The notes under the pieces were generated by a model. It was not told the DNA's origin. It ran no database searches and worked only from the letters and a program-made list of their open reading frames with translations. A DNA stretch of 64,000 nucleotides, from contig DATILD010000069.1 of the NCBI GenBank assembly GCA_035476815.1, positions 48,028 to 112,027 on the forward strand. The letters run 5' to 3'. Origin of the DNA: Methylibium sp035476815 (lineage in GTDB: Bacteria; Pseudomonadota; Gammaproteobacteria; Burkholderiales; Burkholderiaceae_C). Numbering within the stretch: the stretch's first letter is position 1; each line of letters starts with the position of its first letter. Positions 35,461 to 44,008 of this stretch are shown here, piece after piece. The position numbers and the translations under genes were made by a program.

Positions 35461-37110
35461 TCAGGTGAGCGTCGCCGCGAAGGACTGCGCGCTGGCGCGC
35501 GGCCAGTAGAGCTTGAACACCTGGTGCGGCCACTCGCCCTCGCCGCGTTCGGCGGCGGCGATCGCCCCGGGGCGCACGAAGGGCAGCAGCGTCGCGAGCA
35601 GCTTGACCTCGTGGTCGGCGACGCGCCGCACGATGTGCGCGGCGGTGATCTCGTGCGGGTGCTGCAGGCCGGCGGCCTGCACCAGTTCCTTCAGCGCCTT
35701 CAGCGTGTTGTCGTGGAAGGACTGCACCCGCTCGGCCTTGCTCGGCACCACCAGCGCGCGCTGGCGCAGCGGGTCCTGCGTCGTCACCCCGGTCGGGCAG
35801 TGGCCGGTGTGGCAGCTCTGGGCCTGGATGCAGCCGAGCGCGAACATGAAGCCGCGCGCGGCGTTGCACCAGTCGGCGCCGAGCGCCATCAGCCGCACGA
35901 TGTCGAAGGCGCTGACCACCTTGCCGGCGCAGCCGAGCCTGACCTTGTCGCGCAGGCCCAGGCCGACCAGGGTGTTGTGGACCAGCAGCAGGCCCTCCTG
36001 CAGCGGCGCGCCGACATGGTCGGTGAATTCGAGCGGCGCCGCGCCGGTGCCGCCCTCGGCGCCGTCGATGACGATGAAGTCGGGCAGCAGGCCGGTCTCG
36101 CGCATCGCCTTGGCGATCGCGAACCATTCCCAGGGGTGGCCGATGCACAGCTTGAAGCCGACCGGCTTGCCGCCCGAGAGCACGCGCAGCTTCTCGATGA
36201 ACTGCAGCATGCCGATGGGCGTGTCGAAGGCGCCGTGGCGGGCCGGCGAGATGCAGTCGACGCCGGCCGGCACGCCGCGCGCGGCGGCGATCTCGGGCGT
36301 GACCTTGGCGCCCGGCAGCACGCCGCCATGGCCGGGCTTGGCGCCCTGGCTGAGCTTGAGCTCGATCAGCCTGACCTGCGGGTCGGCCGCGTTCGCGGCG
36401 AAGCGCTGCTCGCTGAACGAGCCGTCGTCGTGGCGGCAGCCGAAGTAGCCGGAGCCGATCTCCCAGATCAGGTCGCCGCCATGCTCGCGGTGGTAGCGGC
36501 TGATCGAGCCCTCGCCGGTGTCGTGCGCGAAGCCGCCGGCCTTGGCGCCGGCGTTGAGCGCCATGATGGCGTTCGCGCTCAGCGCGCCGAAGCTCATCGC
36601 CGAGATGTTGAACACGCTGGCGCTGTAGGGCTGGGTGCAGGACGGCGCGGCGCCGATGGTCACGCGGAAGTCGTGGCCCGGCAGCTCGGTCGGCGCGATC
36701 GAATGGTTGATCCACTCGTAGCCATGGGCGCCGACGTCGAGCTGGGTGCCGAAGGGCCGCTTGTCGCTGTCGCCCTTGGCACGCTGGTAGACCAGCGAAC
36801 GCTGCTGGCGCGAGAACGGCACCGCCTCGCGGTCGCTCTCGAGGAAGTACTGGCGCAGCTCGGGCCGGATGAATTCCAGCAGGAAGCGCAGGTGGCCGAT
36901 CACGGGGTAGTTGCGCAGCACCGAGCGGCGCGTCTGGCGCACGTCGTGCAGGCCGGTGACGACCAGCGCCGCGAAGGCCAGCGTCGGCAGCGCGCCGCTG
37001 GCGCCCATGGTCCAGGTCAGCGCGCTGAGCAGCAGGCCGATCGCGCAGGCGAGCCAGGTGGCGTAGCGCAGCGGGAAATGGTGGTCGAGGCGCAACAGCC
37101 AGCCGGGCAT
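35461..37110 (-). CDS. FMN-binding glutamate synthase family protein
   Basis: This 549-residue protein has two short N-terminal membrane segments (residues about 15-55) followed by the FMN/TIM-barrel domain of the glutamate synthase large subunit (FNISAMSFGALSANAIMALN, GHGGVLPGAKVTPEIA, IDGAEGGTGAAPLEFTDHVG) and a cysteine cluster region (ALGCIQAQSCHTGHCPTGVTT) matching the 3Fe-4S site. The amidotransferase domain is lacking, so it is a membrane-tethered homologue rather than GltB. The electron donor and substrate are unknown. Confidence 0.9.
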   Translation of the reverse strand: MPGWLLRLDHHFPLRYATWLACAIGLLLSALTWTMGASGALPTLAFAALVVTGLHDVRQTRRSVLRNYPVIGHLRFLLEFIRPELRQYFLESDREAVPFSRQQRSLVYQRAKGDSDKRPFGTQLDVGAHGYEWINHSIAPTELPGHDFRVTIGAAPSCTQPYSASVFNISAMSFGALSANAIMALNAGAKAGGFAHDTGEGSISRYHREHGGDLIWEIGSGYFGCRHDDGSFSEQRFAANAADPQVRLIELKLSQGAKPGHGGVLPGAKVTPEIAAARGVPAGVDCISPARHGAFDTPIGMLQFIEKLRVLSGGKPVGFKLCIGHPWEWFAIAKAMRETGLLPDFIVIDGAEGGTGAAPLEFTDHVGAPLQEGLLLVHNTLVGLGLRDKVRLGCAGKVVSAFDIVRLMALGADWCNAARGFMFALGCIQAQSCHTGHCPTGVTTQDPLRQRALVVPSKAERVQSFHDNTLKALKELVQAAGLQHPHEITAAHIVRRVADHEVKLLATLLPFVRPGAIAAAERGEGEWPHQVFKLYWPRASAQSFAATLT

Positions 37111-37183
37111 GCTCGTTCCCTGCGGCCGCGAGGCGGGCCGCCCGCTGGCGATCCTAGCCCCGCGGCGCGGCGCCGATCCAGCC

Positions 37184-38149
37184 TCAGACGGTGAAGAAGC
37201 GTGCCAGTTCGTCGGCGGTCAGCTCGGGCAGCTCCTCGGGGATGAAGTGGCCGGCCGGCACCGCGAGTCCGCTGACGCGGCCGCCGCAGGCGGCGCGCCA
37301 GTCCTCGAGCGGGCTGAAATGGCGCGCGACCACGCCGCGCTCGCCCCACAGCACGTGCAGGTCGCAGGCGACGCGCTGGCCGGCGTCGCGCGAGGCGCGG
37401 TCGTGGACGAGGTCGATCGACGCCGCGGCGCGGTAGTCCTCGCAGGCGGCATGGATGCCGGCCGGCGTGCAGAAGCCGGCCTCGTAGTCGGCCAGCGCCT
37501 CGGGTTCGATGAAGGCGAGCCGCCGACCGCCGCCGGGCCGCCCCAAGGCGGCCGCGCCCCCCGGGGGGGCAGGCGCGTCAGCGCCGTCGGGGCTCATGGG
37601 ACTCCCCCAGCCGCCGAGCGTGTGGCGCAGGTACCAGTGCGGGTCGGCGCCGATCAGCGTCTCGGGCAGCGGTGTCGGCTGGATCAGGAAGAACCAGTGG
37701 TAGTAGGCCGTCGCGAAGGCCTGGTCGGTGCGCTCGTACATCGTCAGCGTCGGCACGATGTCGAGCACGCAGAGCTTCGCGACCGCCTGCGGCTGGTCGA
37801 GCGCCAGGCGGTGCGCGACGCGGCCGCCGCGGTCGTGGCCGGCGACCAGGAAGCGCTCGTGGCCGAGCGCGGCCATCAGCGCCACCAGGTCGGCGGCCAT
37901 CGCGCGCTTGCTGTAGTTGCCATGGTCCGGCGCGCCGGCCGGCCGGGCCGAGCGGCCGTAGCCGCGCAGGTCCGGGATCACGAGGCGGAAGTCCGCCTCG
38001 AGCCGCCGCGCGACGCGATGCCAGATCGCATGCGTCTGCGGATAGCCGTGCAGCAGCAGCAGCGGCGGCGCGTCGCGGCGGCCGCCGGCGCGGGCGAAGA
38101 TCGTCGTGCCGTTGACGGTGTGCAGCCCACTCTCGTATCCCTCGAACAT
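37184..38149 (-). CDS. Alpha/beta hydrolase, fluoroacetate-dehalogenase type
   Basis: This 321-residue protein has an oxyanion HGYPQ, nucleophile Asp106 in GHDRGGRVAHR with Arg107 and Arg110 placed as in fluoroacetate dehalogenases, the halide-binding HW pair in YHWFFLIQPTP, the CEDYRA tyrosine, and the final catalytic histidine in PAGHFIPEE. An extra stretch of roughly 28 residues rich in Gly, Pro and Ala interrupts the cap domain after LGGWG; the DNA encoding it (about 37522-37608) is a GC-rich REP-like palindrome. Activity may be altered. Substrate assignment is by family resemblance. Confidence 0.87.
   Translation of the reverse strand: MFEGYESGLHTVNGTTIFARAGGRRDAPPLLLLHGYPQTHAIWHRVARRLEADFRLVIPDLRGYGRSARPAGAPDHGNYSKRAMAADLVALMAALGHERFLVAGHDRGGRVAHRLALDQPQAVAKLCVLDIVPTLTMYERTDQAFATAYYHWFFLIQPTPLPETLIGADPHWYLRHTLGGWGSPMSPDGADAPAPPGGAAALGRPGGGRRLAFIEPEALADYEAGFCTPAGIHAACEDYRAAASIDLVHDRASRDAGQRVACDLHVLWGERGVVARHFSPLEDWRAACGGRVSGLAVPAGHFIPEELPELTADELARFFTV
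37522..37608. repeat. REP-like GC-rich palindrome inserted in frame in the hydrolase gene
   Basis: The core GCGCCCCCCGGGGGGGC with the flanking GGCCGCCCCAAGGCGGCC is typical of Burkholderiales intergenic repeats. It translates as a Gly/Pro/Ala-rich stretch absent from related dehalogenases and keeps the reading frame. A related sequence occurs at 48246-48345. Confidence 0.72.
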
Positions 38150-38232
38150 CGACGGTCTCCCGGTGCGCTGCGATGCTGCCTCAGCTCGCGACAGCGCGCC
38201 ACTACACTGCCGCAACCCCGCCCGCCCCTCCC

Positions 38233-41200
38233 ATGCAAGGCCAGCTCTTCACTCAGGATTTTCTGCACCGCGGCATCCGTGACACCCCGCCCTGGCAGGA
38301 ACTGGACGACGCGGCGCTGCAGGCCTTCACCGCCGCGCTCCGAACCGTGTTCGACGGCCTCGGGGGCGGCTCCACGCTCAACGAAGCGCAGACCGAACAG
38401 GTCGTGATCGAGCGCGTGCTGGTCGAGCTGGGCTGGGGCAGCGACTATCTGCCCCAGGTCAACCTGTCGAAGACGCGCCGCGAAGACGTGCCCGACGTCC
38501 TGCTGTTTCCCGACGCCACCGCGAAGGCTGCGGCTCTGGCCGAACCGAAGGACGATCGCCGCTACCGCCACGGCCTGGCGATCCTCGAAGCCAAGCGCTG
38601 GCTGAGGCCCCTCGATCGCGGCGACAGCGGTGATGCAACCGACCCCGGTGCGCCCTCGTCGCAGATGCTGCGCTACCTGAGCCGCGTCGACGTGGTGGCC
38701 GACCGCGCCGTGAAGTGGGGCGTGCTGACCAACGGCGCGGTCTGGCGCCTGTACTGGCAGGACGCCCGTTCGCGCGCCGAGGAGTTCTTCGAGATCGACC
38801 TTGCCGCCATGCTGGGCCTGCCCGGCAGCCAGCGCTCGCTCGACGACCCCGAGCCCGCGCATGGCCTGAAGCTGTTCTTCCTGTTCTTCAACCGCGCCGC
38901 TTTCCTTTCGCAAACCTGGGACTCTGCGCAACGCAGCTTCCACGCCTACGCGCTGAACGAGGCGCGGTTGTACGAAGAGAAGGTCTCGCAGGACCTCGGC
39001 GCGCGCGTGTTCGGCGAGATCTTCCCGCGCCTGGCCGATGCGCTGGCGCGCGGCGATCTGCAGGCGCGCACGCAGCCCACCGGCTACGGCAGCTACACCC
39101 GCCAGCAGTTCACGCGCGACTACCTCGACGAGGTGCGCGAGGCCGCGCTGGTGCTGCTGTACCGGCTGCTGTTCCTGTTCTATGCCGAAGACCGGCTGCT
39201 GCTGCCGGTGCGCGACCCGCGCTACGCGCCTTACAGCGTGCGCGCGCTGCGCGAGCGAGTGCGCGACGACGTGGACGCTGGCCGCGTGTTCTCGCGCCAG
39301 ATGAACAAGCTCTGGCTCGACCTGCGAGGTGCTTTTTCGCTGATCGACCGCGGCGACGACACCATCGGCATGCCGGCCTACAACGGCGGCCTGTTCGAGC
39401 GCGCTCGCTCGCCGCTGCTGGAGCGCACGATCGTGCCCGACGCGGTGATGGCGCCGATCATCGACGCGCTGTCGCGCCGCACCGAAGACATCCTCAGGTT
39501 CTGGATCAACTACCGCGACCTCGCGGTTTCGCACCTGGGCGGCATCTACGAGCGCCTGCTCGAATACAGCCTCGTGCATGAGGTGCAGGCGGCCGAGAGC
39601 TACCACGACCGCGAGGAAATCGACCGCATCGTCGCGCGCCCGGCCAGCTTTGCGCGCAAGGTCTCGGGCAGCTACTACACGCATGACGACCTGGTGCGGC
39701 TGATCCTGCGCGAGTCGGTCGGTCGGCTCGCCGACGAACAGGTCGAGCGCTTCGAGGCCCAGCTCGCCAAGTGGAAGGGCAAGCATTCGCTGACCACCGC
39801 GCAATGGGCGCTGCTCGACGGCAGCGACGGCGCGGGCCAGCGCGACGCGCTCGACCCGGCGACACGGATCTTGGAGCTGACGGTCTGCGACCCGGCGATG
39901 GGCAGCGGTCACTTCCTGGTTTCGCTGGTCGACTTTCTCGCCGACCGCGTGCTCGAAGCCGCCGCCGCGGCCTCGCTTGCAGTGAATGCCCAGCCCTGGG
40001 CCGCGCACCTGGCCGAGAAGGGCCGCGCCTGGGAAAGCCCGGTCACGGCACGCATCGCCCACATCCGCCGCAGCATCAAACAGACGGCGCAGCAGCGCGG
40101 CTGGGCCGTCACCGACGCCCAGCTCGACGACCGCCACATCGTGCGCCGCATGATCCTGAAGAAGTCGCTGTTCGGCGTCGACAAGAACCCGATGGCGGTG
40201 GAGCTGGCCAAGACGGCGCTGTGGCTGCACACCTTCACCGTCGGCGCGCCGCTGAGCTTTCTGGACCACCACCTGAAGTGCGGTGACTCGCTGCACGGCG
40301 AGCGCCTCCCCGCCGTGCAGCAGGGCCTGCAGGCGCTGGGCATGCTGTTCCAGCAGACCGAGCTGCAGCGGCTCGACGTGGCGGCGCGCGGTCTGGCCCA
40401 GGTGGCCGACCTGACCGACATCGACATCGCCGAGGCGAACCTCTCCAAGCAGCTCGCCGCCGAGGCCGACGCACAGGTGGCGCCGCTGCATGCGCTGCTC
40501 GACTTCTGGCGCGCGCTGCGCTGGCTGCTGCCGGGCTGGCCGGTCGATGCGGCCAGGAAGATCGCCAAGCTCGGCGACGAGGCGGCGCGCGGCGCGCTGG
40601 TCGAGCTGCTGTCGCCGGCACGCAATCTGGTGGCGGCGCTGGCCGCCGGCCGCATCGACGGCAAGGGCGCCAACATCGAGGCCGCGAACGCGCTGCTGGC
40701 GCGCTGCCGCGCGCTCGCCGCCGAGGAGCGCTTCTTCCACTGGTGGACCGCCTTCCCAACGGTCTTCAAGGCCGACGGCAGCGGCGGCTTCGACGCGGTG
40801 GTCGGCAATCCGCCTTGGGACATGCTTCAGATGCAGGAGGTCGAGTGGTTCGCGGAACGCGTACCTTTGATTGCCATGCAGCCGCGCGCGGCGGACAGAA
40901 AGCGAATGGTCGCGGGTCTAGCTGAAGCTCAGCCTGAAATATGGGGAGCTTTTCAAGCTGCCAGTCTCCGCGCGGATCAGGAGCAGGCCGTCGTCCGATC
41001 GGCCGGCGACTACCCGACGATGGCAGAGGGGCGAAGCAATCTGTACAAGCTGTTTGCCGAACGTTCGGAAGCGCTCGTTTCGTCGAATGGCGTTGTCGCG
41101 CTCCTGACGCCCAGCGGGATCGGGGCCGATTTGGGTACGGCAGCCTTCTTCAGGAACATCTCAACCACTGGACGCTTAGCGACGCTCTTCGACTTTGAGA

Positions 41201-42483
41201 ACAAGGGAGTGTTCTTCCCGGATGTGCACGACAACTTCAAGTTCGTAGTCGTTGTTTTCGGGGGCCGCGAACGCAGATTCGCCAAATCTGAGTGCGCGTT
41301 CTACCTGTATCGCGTCGATGAACTGGACACGCCGAATCGCAAGCTTTATCTCCAGCCTGAAGACTTCAAGCTGCTCAATCCAAACACTGGTGCTGCGCCG
41401 GTGTTTCGTTCGCAACGCGACGCGACCATCACGACCTCGATATACAGAAGCGCGCCAGTGCTCGTTCGACATAGAACCGGCGGGAACGACAAGCCTTGGC
41501 CGATACGGTTCGCGCAAGGCAAGTACAACATGTCGTCAGACTCGGGCCTTTTTAAGACTGCCCCTGAACTTGAACAGCTGGGCTTCTGCAGGACTGCCCT
41601 CAACCGATGGGCTAGAGGTACTTCTCTCGCGCTTCCGTTGTGGGTCGGAAAGATGATCTGGCACTACGACCACCGAGCCAGCGGTGTCAACGTGAACTTG
41701 AGTAGCCTTCAGGTCGCAACCAGCTCAGCCCCGGTCTCTGTCGCGCAACACAGCGACCCGAGTTTCATTCCCGAACCGCAGTACTGGGTGGTGGTCGAGG
41801 AAGAGTCCGAAGCGTCGCAGTGGGGCTTAGGTTTTCGAGACATCACGAACCCAACCAACGTTCGGACCTCGGTCGCGAGCATCATTCCTTACAAGCACAC
41901 AGGAAACACGCTCGCGCAGTTGCTGCCGGATAGCTCAGATGCTGCATCAACGCGGGCTGCTTGGATTCCTCTGTTGCTGGCGAATTTGAACTCGCTGGCG
42001 TTCGACTACGTGACCCGTCAGAAGGCGAAGTGGACCCACCTGAACTGGTTCATTCTCGAGCAACTCCCCGTCATTGCCCCCGAACGCTTCGACGCCCCGC
42101 TGCCGCCCGCGTTCGCCGCCCGCATGCGCGAAGCCGGCCTGATGAACGGCCACCACGCGCACCCGATCGTGGCCGACTTCGTGATCCCGCAGGTGCTGGC
42201 GCTCAGCTACACCGCCCACGACCTCGCACCCTTCGCGCGCGATCTCGGCTACGTCGACGCGGCCGGCCAGGTGCTGCCGCCGATCATCTGGAACGACGAA
42301 GACCGCCGCGCCCGGCTGGCCGCGCTCGACGCGCTGTTCATGCACCTCTACGGCCTCGGCGAGGACGACGCGGCCTACATCCTCGACACCTTCCCCATCG
42401 TGCGCCAGCAGGACGAGGCGGCGTTCGGGCGCTGGCGCACCAAGGAAGACGTGCTGGCGCTGCTGGGCACGCTGCGGCCTTAA
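38233..42483 (+). CDS. Type IIG-like restriction-modification protein (nuclease plus adenine methyltransferase)
   Basis: This 1416-residue protein has an N-terminal PD-(D/E)xK-like nuclease region (Asp88 in PDVLLF, Glu119 and Lys121 in ILEAKRW), a long helical linker, then an N6-adenine methyltransferase core with SAM motif I VCDPAMGSGHF (Asp553) and catalytic NPPW (859-862). A C-terminal region of about 500 residues probably contains the target-recognition domain. ATG 38233 is preferred to an earlier in-frame ATG. The DNA from about 40840 to 42030 is clearly richer in A and T than its surroundings. Single-chain cutting and methylation (Eco57I/MmeI-like) or a BREX PglX-like role are both possible. 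Confidence 0.88.
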   Translation: MQGQLFTQDFLHRGIRDTPPWQELDDAALQAFTAALRTVFDGLGGGSTLNEAQTEQVVIERVLVELGWGSDYLPQVNLSKTRREDVPDVLLFPDATAKAAALAEPKDDRRYRHGLAILEAKRWLRPLDRGDSGDATDPGAPSSQMLRYLSRVDVVADRAVKWGVLTNGAVWRLYWQDARSRAEEFFEIDLAAMLGLPGSQRSLDDPEPAHGLKLFFLFFNRAAFLSQTWDSAQRSFHAYALNEARLYEEKVSQDLGARVFGEIFPRLADALARGDLQARTQPTGYGSYTRQQFTRDYLDEVREAALVLLYRLLFLFYAEDRLLLPVRDPRYAPYSVRALRERVRDDVDAGRVFSRQMNKLWLDLRGAFSLIDRGDDTIGMPAYNGGLFERARSPLLERTIVPDAVMAPIIDALSRRTEDILRFWINYRDLAVSHLGGIYERLLEYSLVHEVQAAESYHDREEIDRIVARPASFARKVSGSYYTHDDLVRLILRESVGRLADEQVERFEAQLAKWKGKHSLTTAQWALLDGSDGAGQRDALDPATRILELTVCDPAMGSGHFLVSLVDFLADRVLEAAAAASLAVNAQPWAAHLAEKGRAWESPVTARIAHIRRSIKQTAQQRGWAVTDAQLDDRHIVRRMILKKSLFGVDKNPMAVELAKTALWLHTFTVGAPLSFLDHHLKCGDSLHGERLPAVQQGLQALGMLFQQTELQRLDVAARGLAQVADLTDIDIAEANLSKQLAAEADAQVAPLHALLDFWRALRWLLPGWPVDAARKIAKLGDEAARGALVELLSPARNLVAALAAGRIDGKGANIEAANALLARCRALAAEERFFHWWTAFPTVFKADGSGGFDAVVGNPPWDMLQMQEVEWFAERVPLIAMQPRAADRKRMVAGLAEAQPEIWGAFQAASLRADQEQAVVRSAGDYPTMAEGRSNLYKLFAERSEALVSSNGVVALLTPSGIGADLGTAAFFRNISTTGRLATLFDFENKGVFFPDVHDNFKFVVVVFGGRERRFAKSECAFYLYRVDELDTPNRKLYLQPEDFKLLNPNTGAAPVFRSQRDATITTSIYRSAPVLVRHRTGGNDKPWPIRFAQGKYNMSSDSGLFKTAPELEQLGFCRTALNRWARGTSLALPLWVGKMIWHYDHRASGVNVNLSSLQVATSSAPVSVAQHSDPSFIPEPQYWVVVEEESEASQWGLGFRDITNPTNVRTSVASIIPYKHTGNTLAQLLPDSSDAASTRAAWIPLLLANLNSLAFDYVTRQKAKWTHLNWFILEQLPVIAPERFDAPLPPAFAARMREAGLMNGHHAHPIVADFVIPQVLALSYTAHDLAPFARDLGYVDAAGQVLPPIIWNDEDRRARLAALDALFMHLYGLGEDDAAYILDTFPIVRQQDEAAFGRWRTKEDVLALLGTLRP

Positions 42484-42512
42484 GATTCGCGCGCCATCTG
42501 CACCGGAGTCCT

Positions 42513-43007
42513 ATGAAGCGCCTGTTCACCATCGGCTACGAAGGCGCCAGCGTCGACGCCTTCCTGGCCACACTAAAACAGGCCGGTGTCGACACGTTGC
42601 TCGATGTCCGCGAGATTCCGCTTTCGCGCCGCAAGGGCTTCTCCAAGACTGCGCTGCGAACCTCCATCGAAGCCGCCGGCATCGATTACCGCCATGAACG
42701 CAGCCTGGGCTCGCCGAAGCCGATCCGCCAGCGCTTGCACGACGATGGCGACTACGACCGCTTCTTCGAGTCTTTCGGGCTCTACCTGAAGCAGCAGCAA
42801 CCCCTGCTTCAGGAACTGGCTGCCACGCTGCGCGGCGGGGTGGCGCTGATGTGCTACGAGCGAGACCCTGCGACCTGTCACCGCAGCATCGTGGCGCGCC
42901 AACTGGAGTTGCTGACCGGGTTGAAGACCCGGCACCTGGGAGTCATGCATGACGCCGAGAAGAGCCGAGCGTGCATTGGTACTGGTGAAGGCGTTTCCGC
43001 AGCCTAG
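42513..43007 (+). CDS. DUF488-family protein
   Basis: This 164-residue protein matches DUF488: N-terminal LFTIGYEGASVDAFLATL, LLDVREIPLSRRKGFSK, and the C-terminal LMCYERDPATCHRSIVARQL with its conserved Cys and His. The biochemical function is not established; the Cys/Asp/His pattern suggests an enzyme or nucleic-acid-related activity. It begins 29 bases after the restriction-modification gene and overlaps the next gene by 59 bases, so all three are probably one transcript. Confidence 0.85.
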   Translation: MKRLFTIGYEGASVDAFLATLKQAGVDTLLDVREIPLSRRKGFSKTALRTSIEAAGIDYRHERSLGSPKPIRQRLHDDGDYDRFFESFGLYLKQQQPLLQELAATLRGGVALMCYERDPATCHRSIVARQLELLTGLKTRHLGVMHDAEKSRACIGTGEGVSAA

Positions 43008-43740
43008 CCAGAAGTACGAAGAGACGGTGTGCTGCGCCGGGCTGGGGCCGGAGGGCGACTTCGTACGCCTCTACCCCGTCCGGTTCAGGCAGCTTCGGCC
43101 GGAGCAGCGCTTCGACCGTTGGGACGTGATCGAGTACCAGGCCGAGAGACCGCGCCAGGATCACCGGCCCGAGAGCCGCCACGTCAGCGAGGACTCGATC
43201 CGGATCGCCCAACGCGCCGGCGAGCTTTCGGACGAGGAGCGGGTGAGATTGTGGGCGCCGCATGTATCCGGCTCGCTGGAAGCCTTGAAGGCGTCGAACG
43301 TCGCGACCGGCCGCAGCTTGGGCATCGTGCGGCCAGAACCGGGCTCGGTGCGGTTCCACGCCCGCGCGACGGACGACGCGTCGGATGCAGACCGCAGGAT
43401 GCAGGACGCTTACCGGCAGGTGTCACTGATGGGCGAGCAACCGCTGCCGGCGCTGAAGGTGAAGTTCGAGTTCTCGTACTCGTTCACGAGCGCAGGGCGC
43501 AAGCACCGGATGAAGATCCACGACTGGGAGGTTCAGGCGGCCTTCCTCGCCTATGAGCGCCGCTATGGCGACCAGGCACTGGCAGTTCTGACCGAGGAGT
43601 ACGAACAGCACATACCTGCCCGCCACTTGCATCTGGTCATGGGAACCATGCAGGCGCACCCGCGACAGTTCATCGTCATCGGACTGCTGCGTTCCGGGAT
43701 CGACCCGGAACTGGTGCTGCGCCAAGCGCCGCTGCTCTGA
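42949..43740 (+). CDS. Unassigned conserved-looking protein in the restriction cassette
   Basis: This 263-residue soluble protein begins with a beta-rich segment (RALVLVKAFPQPSQKYEETV, then GDFVRLYPVRFRQL) followed by a charged region with RPESRHVS and a C-terminal alpha/beta part (KIHDWEVQAAFLAYERRYGD). No catalytic signature stands out; the N-terminal beta segment could be an OB-like nucleic-acid-binding fold, which is a guess. It overlaps DUF488 in another frame by 59 bases, a strong sign of coupled expression. GC content is lower than in core genes but codon use looks native. Confidence 0.78.
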   Translation: MTPRRAERALVLVKAFPQPSQKYEETVCCAGLGPEGDFVRLYPVRFRQLRPEQRFDRWDVIEYQAERPRQDHRPESRHVSEDSIRIAQRAGELSDEERVRLWAPHVSGSLEALKASNVATGRSLGIVRPEPGSVRFHARATDDASDADRRMQDAYRQVSLMGEQPLPALKVKFEFSYSFTSAGRKHRMKIHDWEVQAAFLAYERRYGDQALAVLTEEYEQHIPARHLHLVMGTMQAHPRQFIVIGLLRSGIDPELVLRQAPLL

Positions 43741-43782
43741 GGGGCGTGGTGACGGCCATGCGCCAGCCGCGGTCAAGATGAG

Positions 43783-43842
43783 GCGGGAGATATAGGGTGA
43801 ACCGAATCGCCACACGGCCCGAGGCCGACTTTTGTCTCCCGC
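43783..43842. repeat. Inverted repeat at the right edge of the restriction cassette
   Basis: GCGGGAGA (43783-43790) and TCTCCCGC (43835-43842) face each other across 44 bases between the unassigned gene and the metX leader. It could be a long-loop hairpin or a remnant of an insertion boundary; there is no direct evidence for either. Confidence 0.35.
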
Positions 43843-43863
43843 GAATGGCAGTGTAGTCGTCGC

Positions 43864-43869
43864 TATACT
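43864..43869 (+). promoter_or_regulatory. -10 element of the metX leader
   Basis: TATACT is a good -10 box whose predicted start point (about 43876) falls just before the riboswitch aptamer. No clear -35 match is seen 17 bases upstream. Confidence 0.5.
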
Positions 43870-43878
43870 GCCACCCAC

Positions 43879-43932
43879 AGCGCCGATTTGATCCGGATTG
43901 CGGGCGCTCAACAAATGCAGCTAAAGAGGGGC
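43879..43932 (+). ncRNA. SAM-II-like riboswitch aptamer upstream of metX
   Basis: Stem P1 AGCGCC (43879-43884) pairs with GGCGCT (43903-43908). The loop GATTTGATCCGGATTGC and the 3' tail AAATGCAGCTAAAGAGGG closely follow the SAM-II consensus, in which a loop with GATTTAACC and ATTGC precedes a tail of the form AAATGTAGCTAAAAAGGG that forms the pseudoknot. SAM-II binds S-adenosylmethionine and turns off methionine genes. It is followed at once by a terminator hairpin and metX, so the location fits. The class is known mainly from alphaproteobacteria. Confidence 0.8.
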
Positions 43933-43950
43933 CCCGCGACCTGCACTGTC

Positions 43951-43990
43951 ACCCGGCCTCGCTAGCTCAAGCGACGCCGGGTTTCGTTTT
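43951..43990 (+). terminator. Intrinsic terminator after the SAM-II-like aptamer
   Basis: ACCCGGC-CTCGC (43951-43962) pairs with GCGAC-GCCGGGT (43971-43982), followed by TTCGTTTTTC. The CTGCA at 43941-43945 is complementary to TGCAG at 43916-43920 in the aptamer tail, offering an alternative pairing that could link ligand binding to termination. Confidence 0.72.
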
Positions 43991-44008
43991 TCTGCTGCCG
44001 TTCGCCCC

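Noticed and set aside
38173..38232. A 20-codon upstream extension of the restriction-modification protein
   Set aside because: The added residues are low-complexity and lie close to the divergent hydrolase start; ATG 38233 fits the family N-terminus better.
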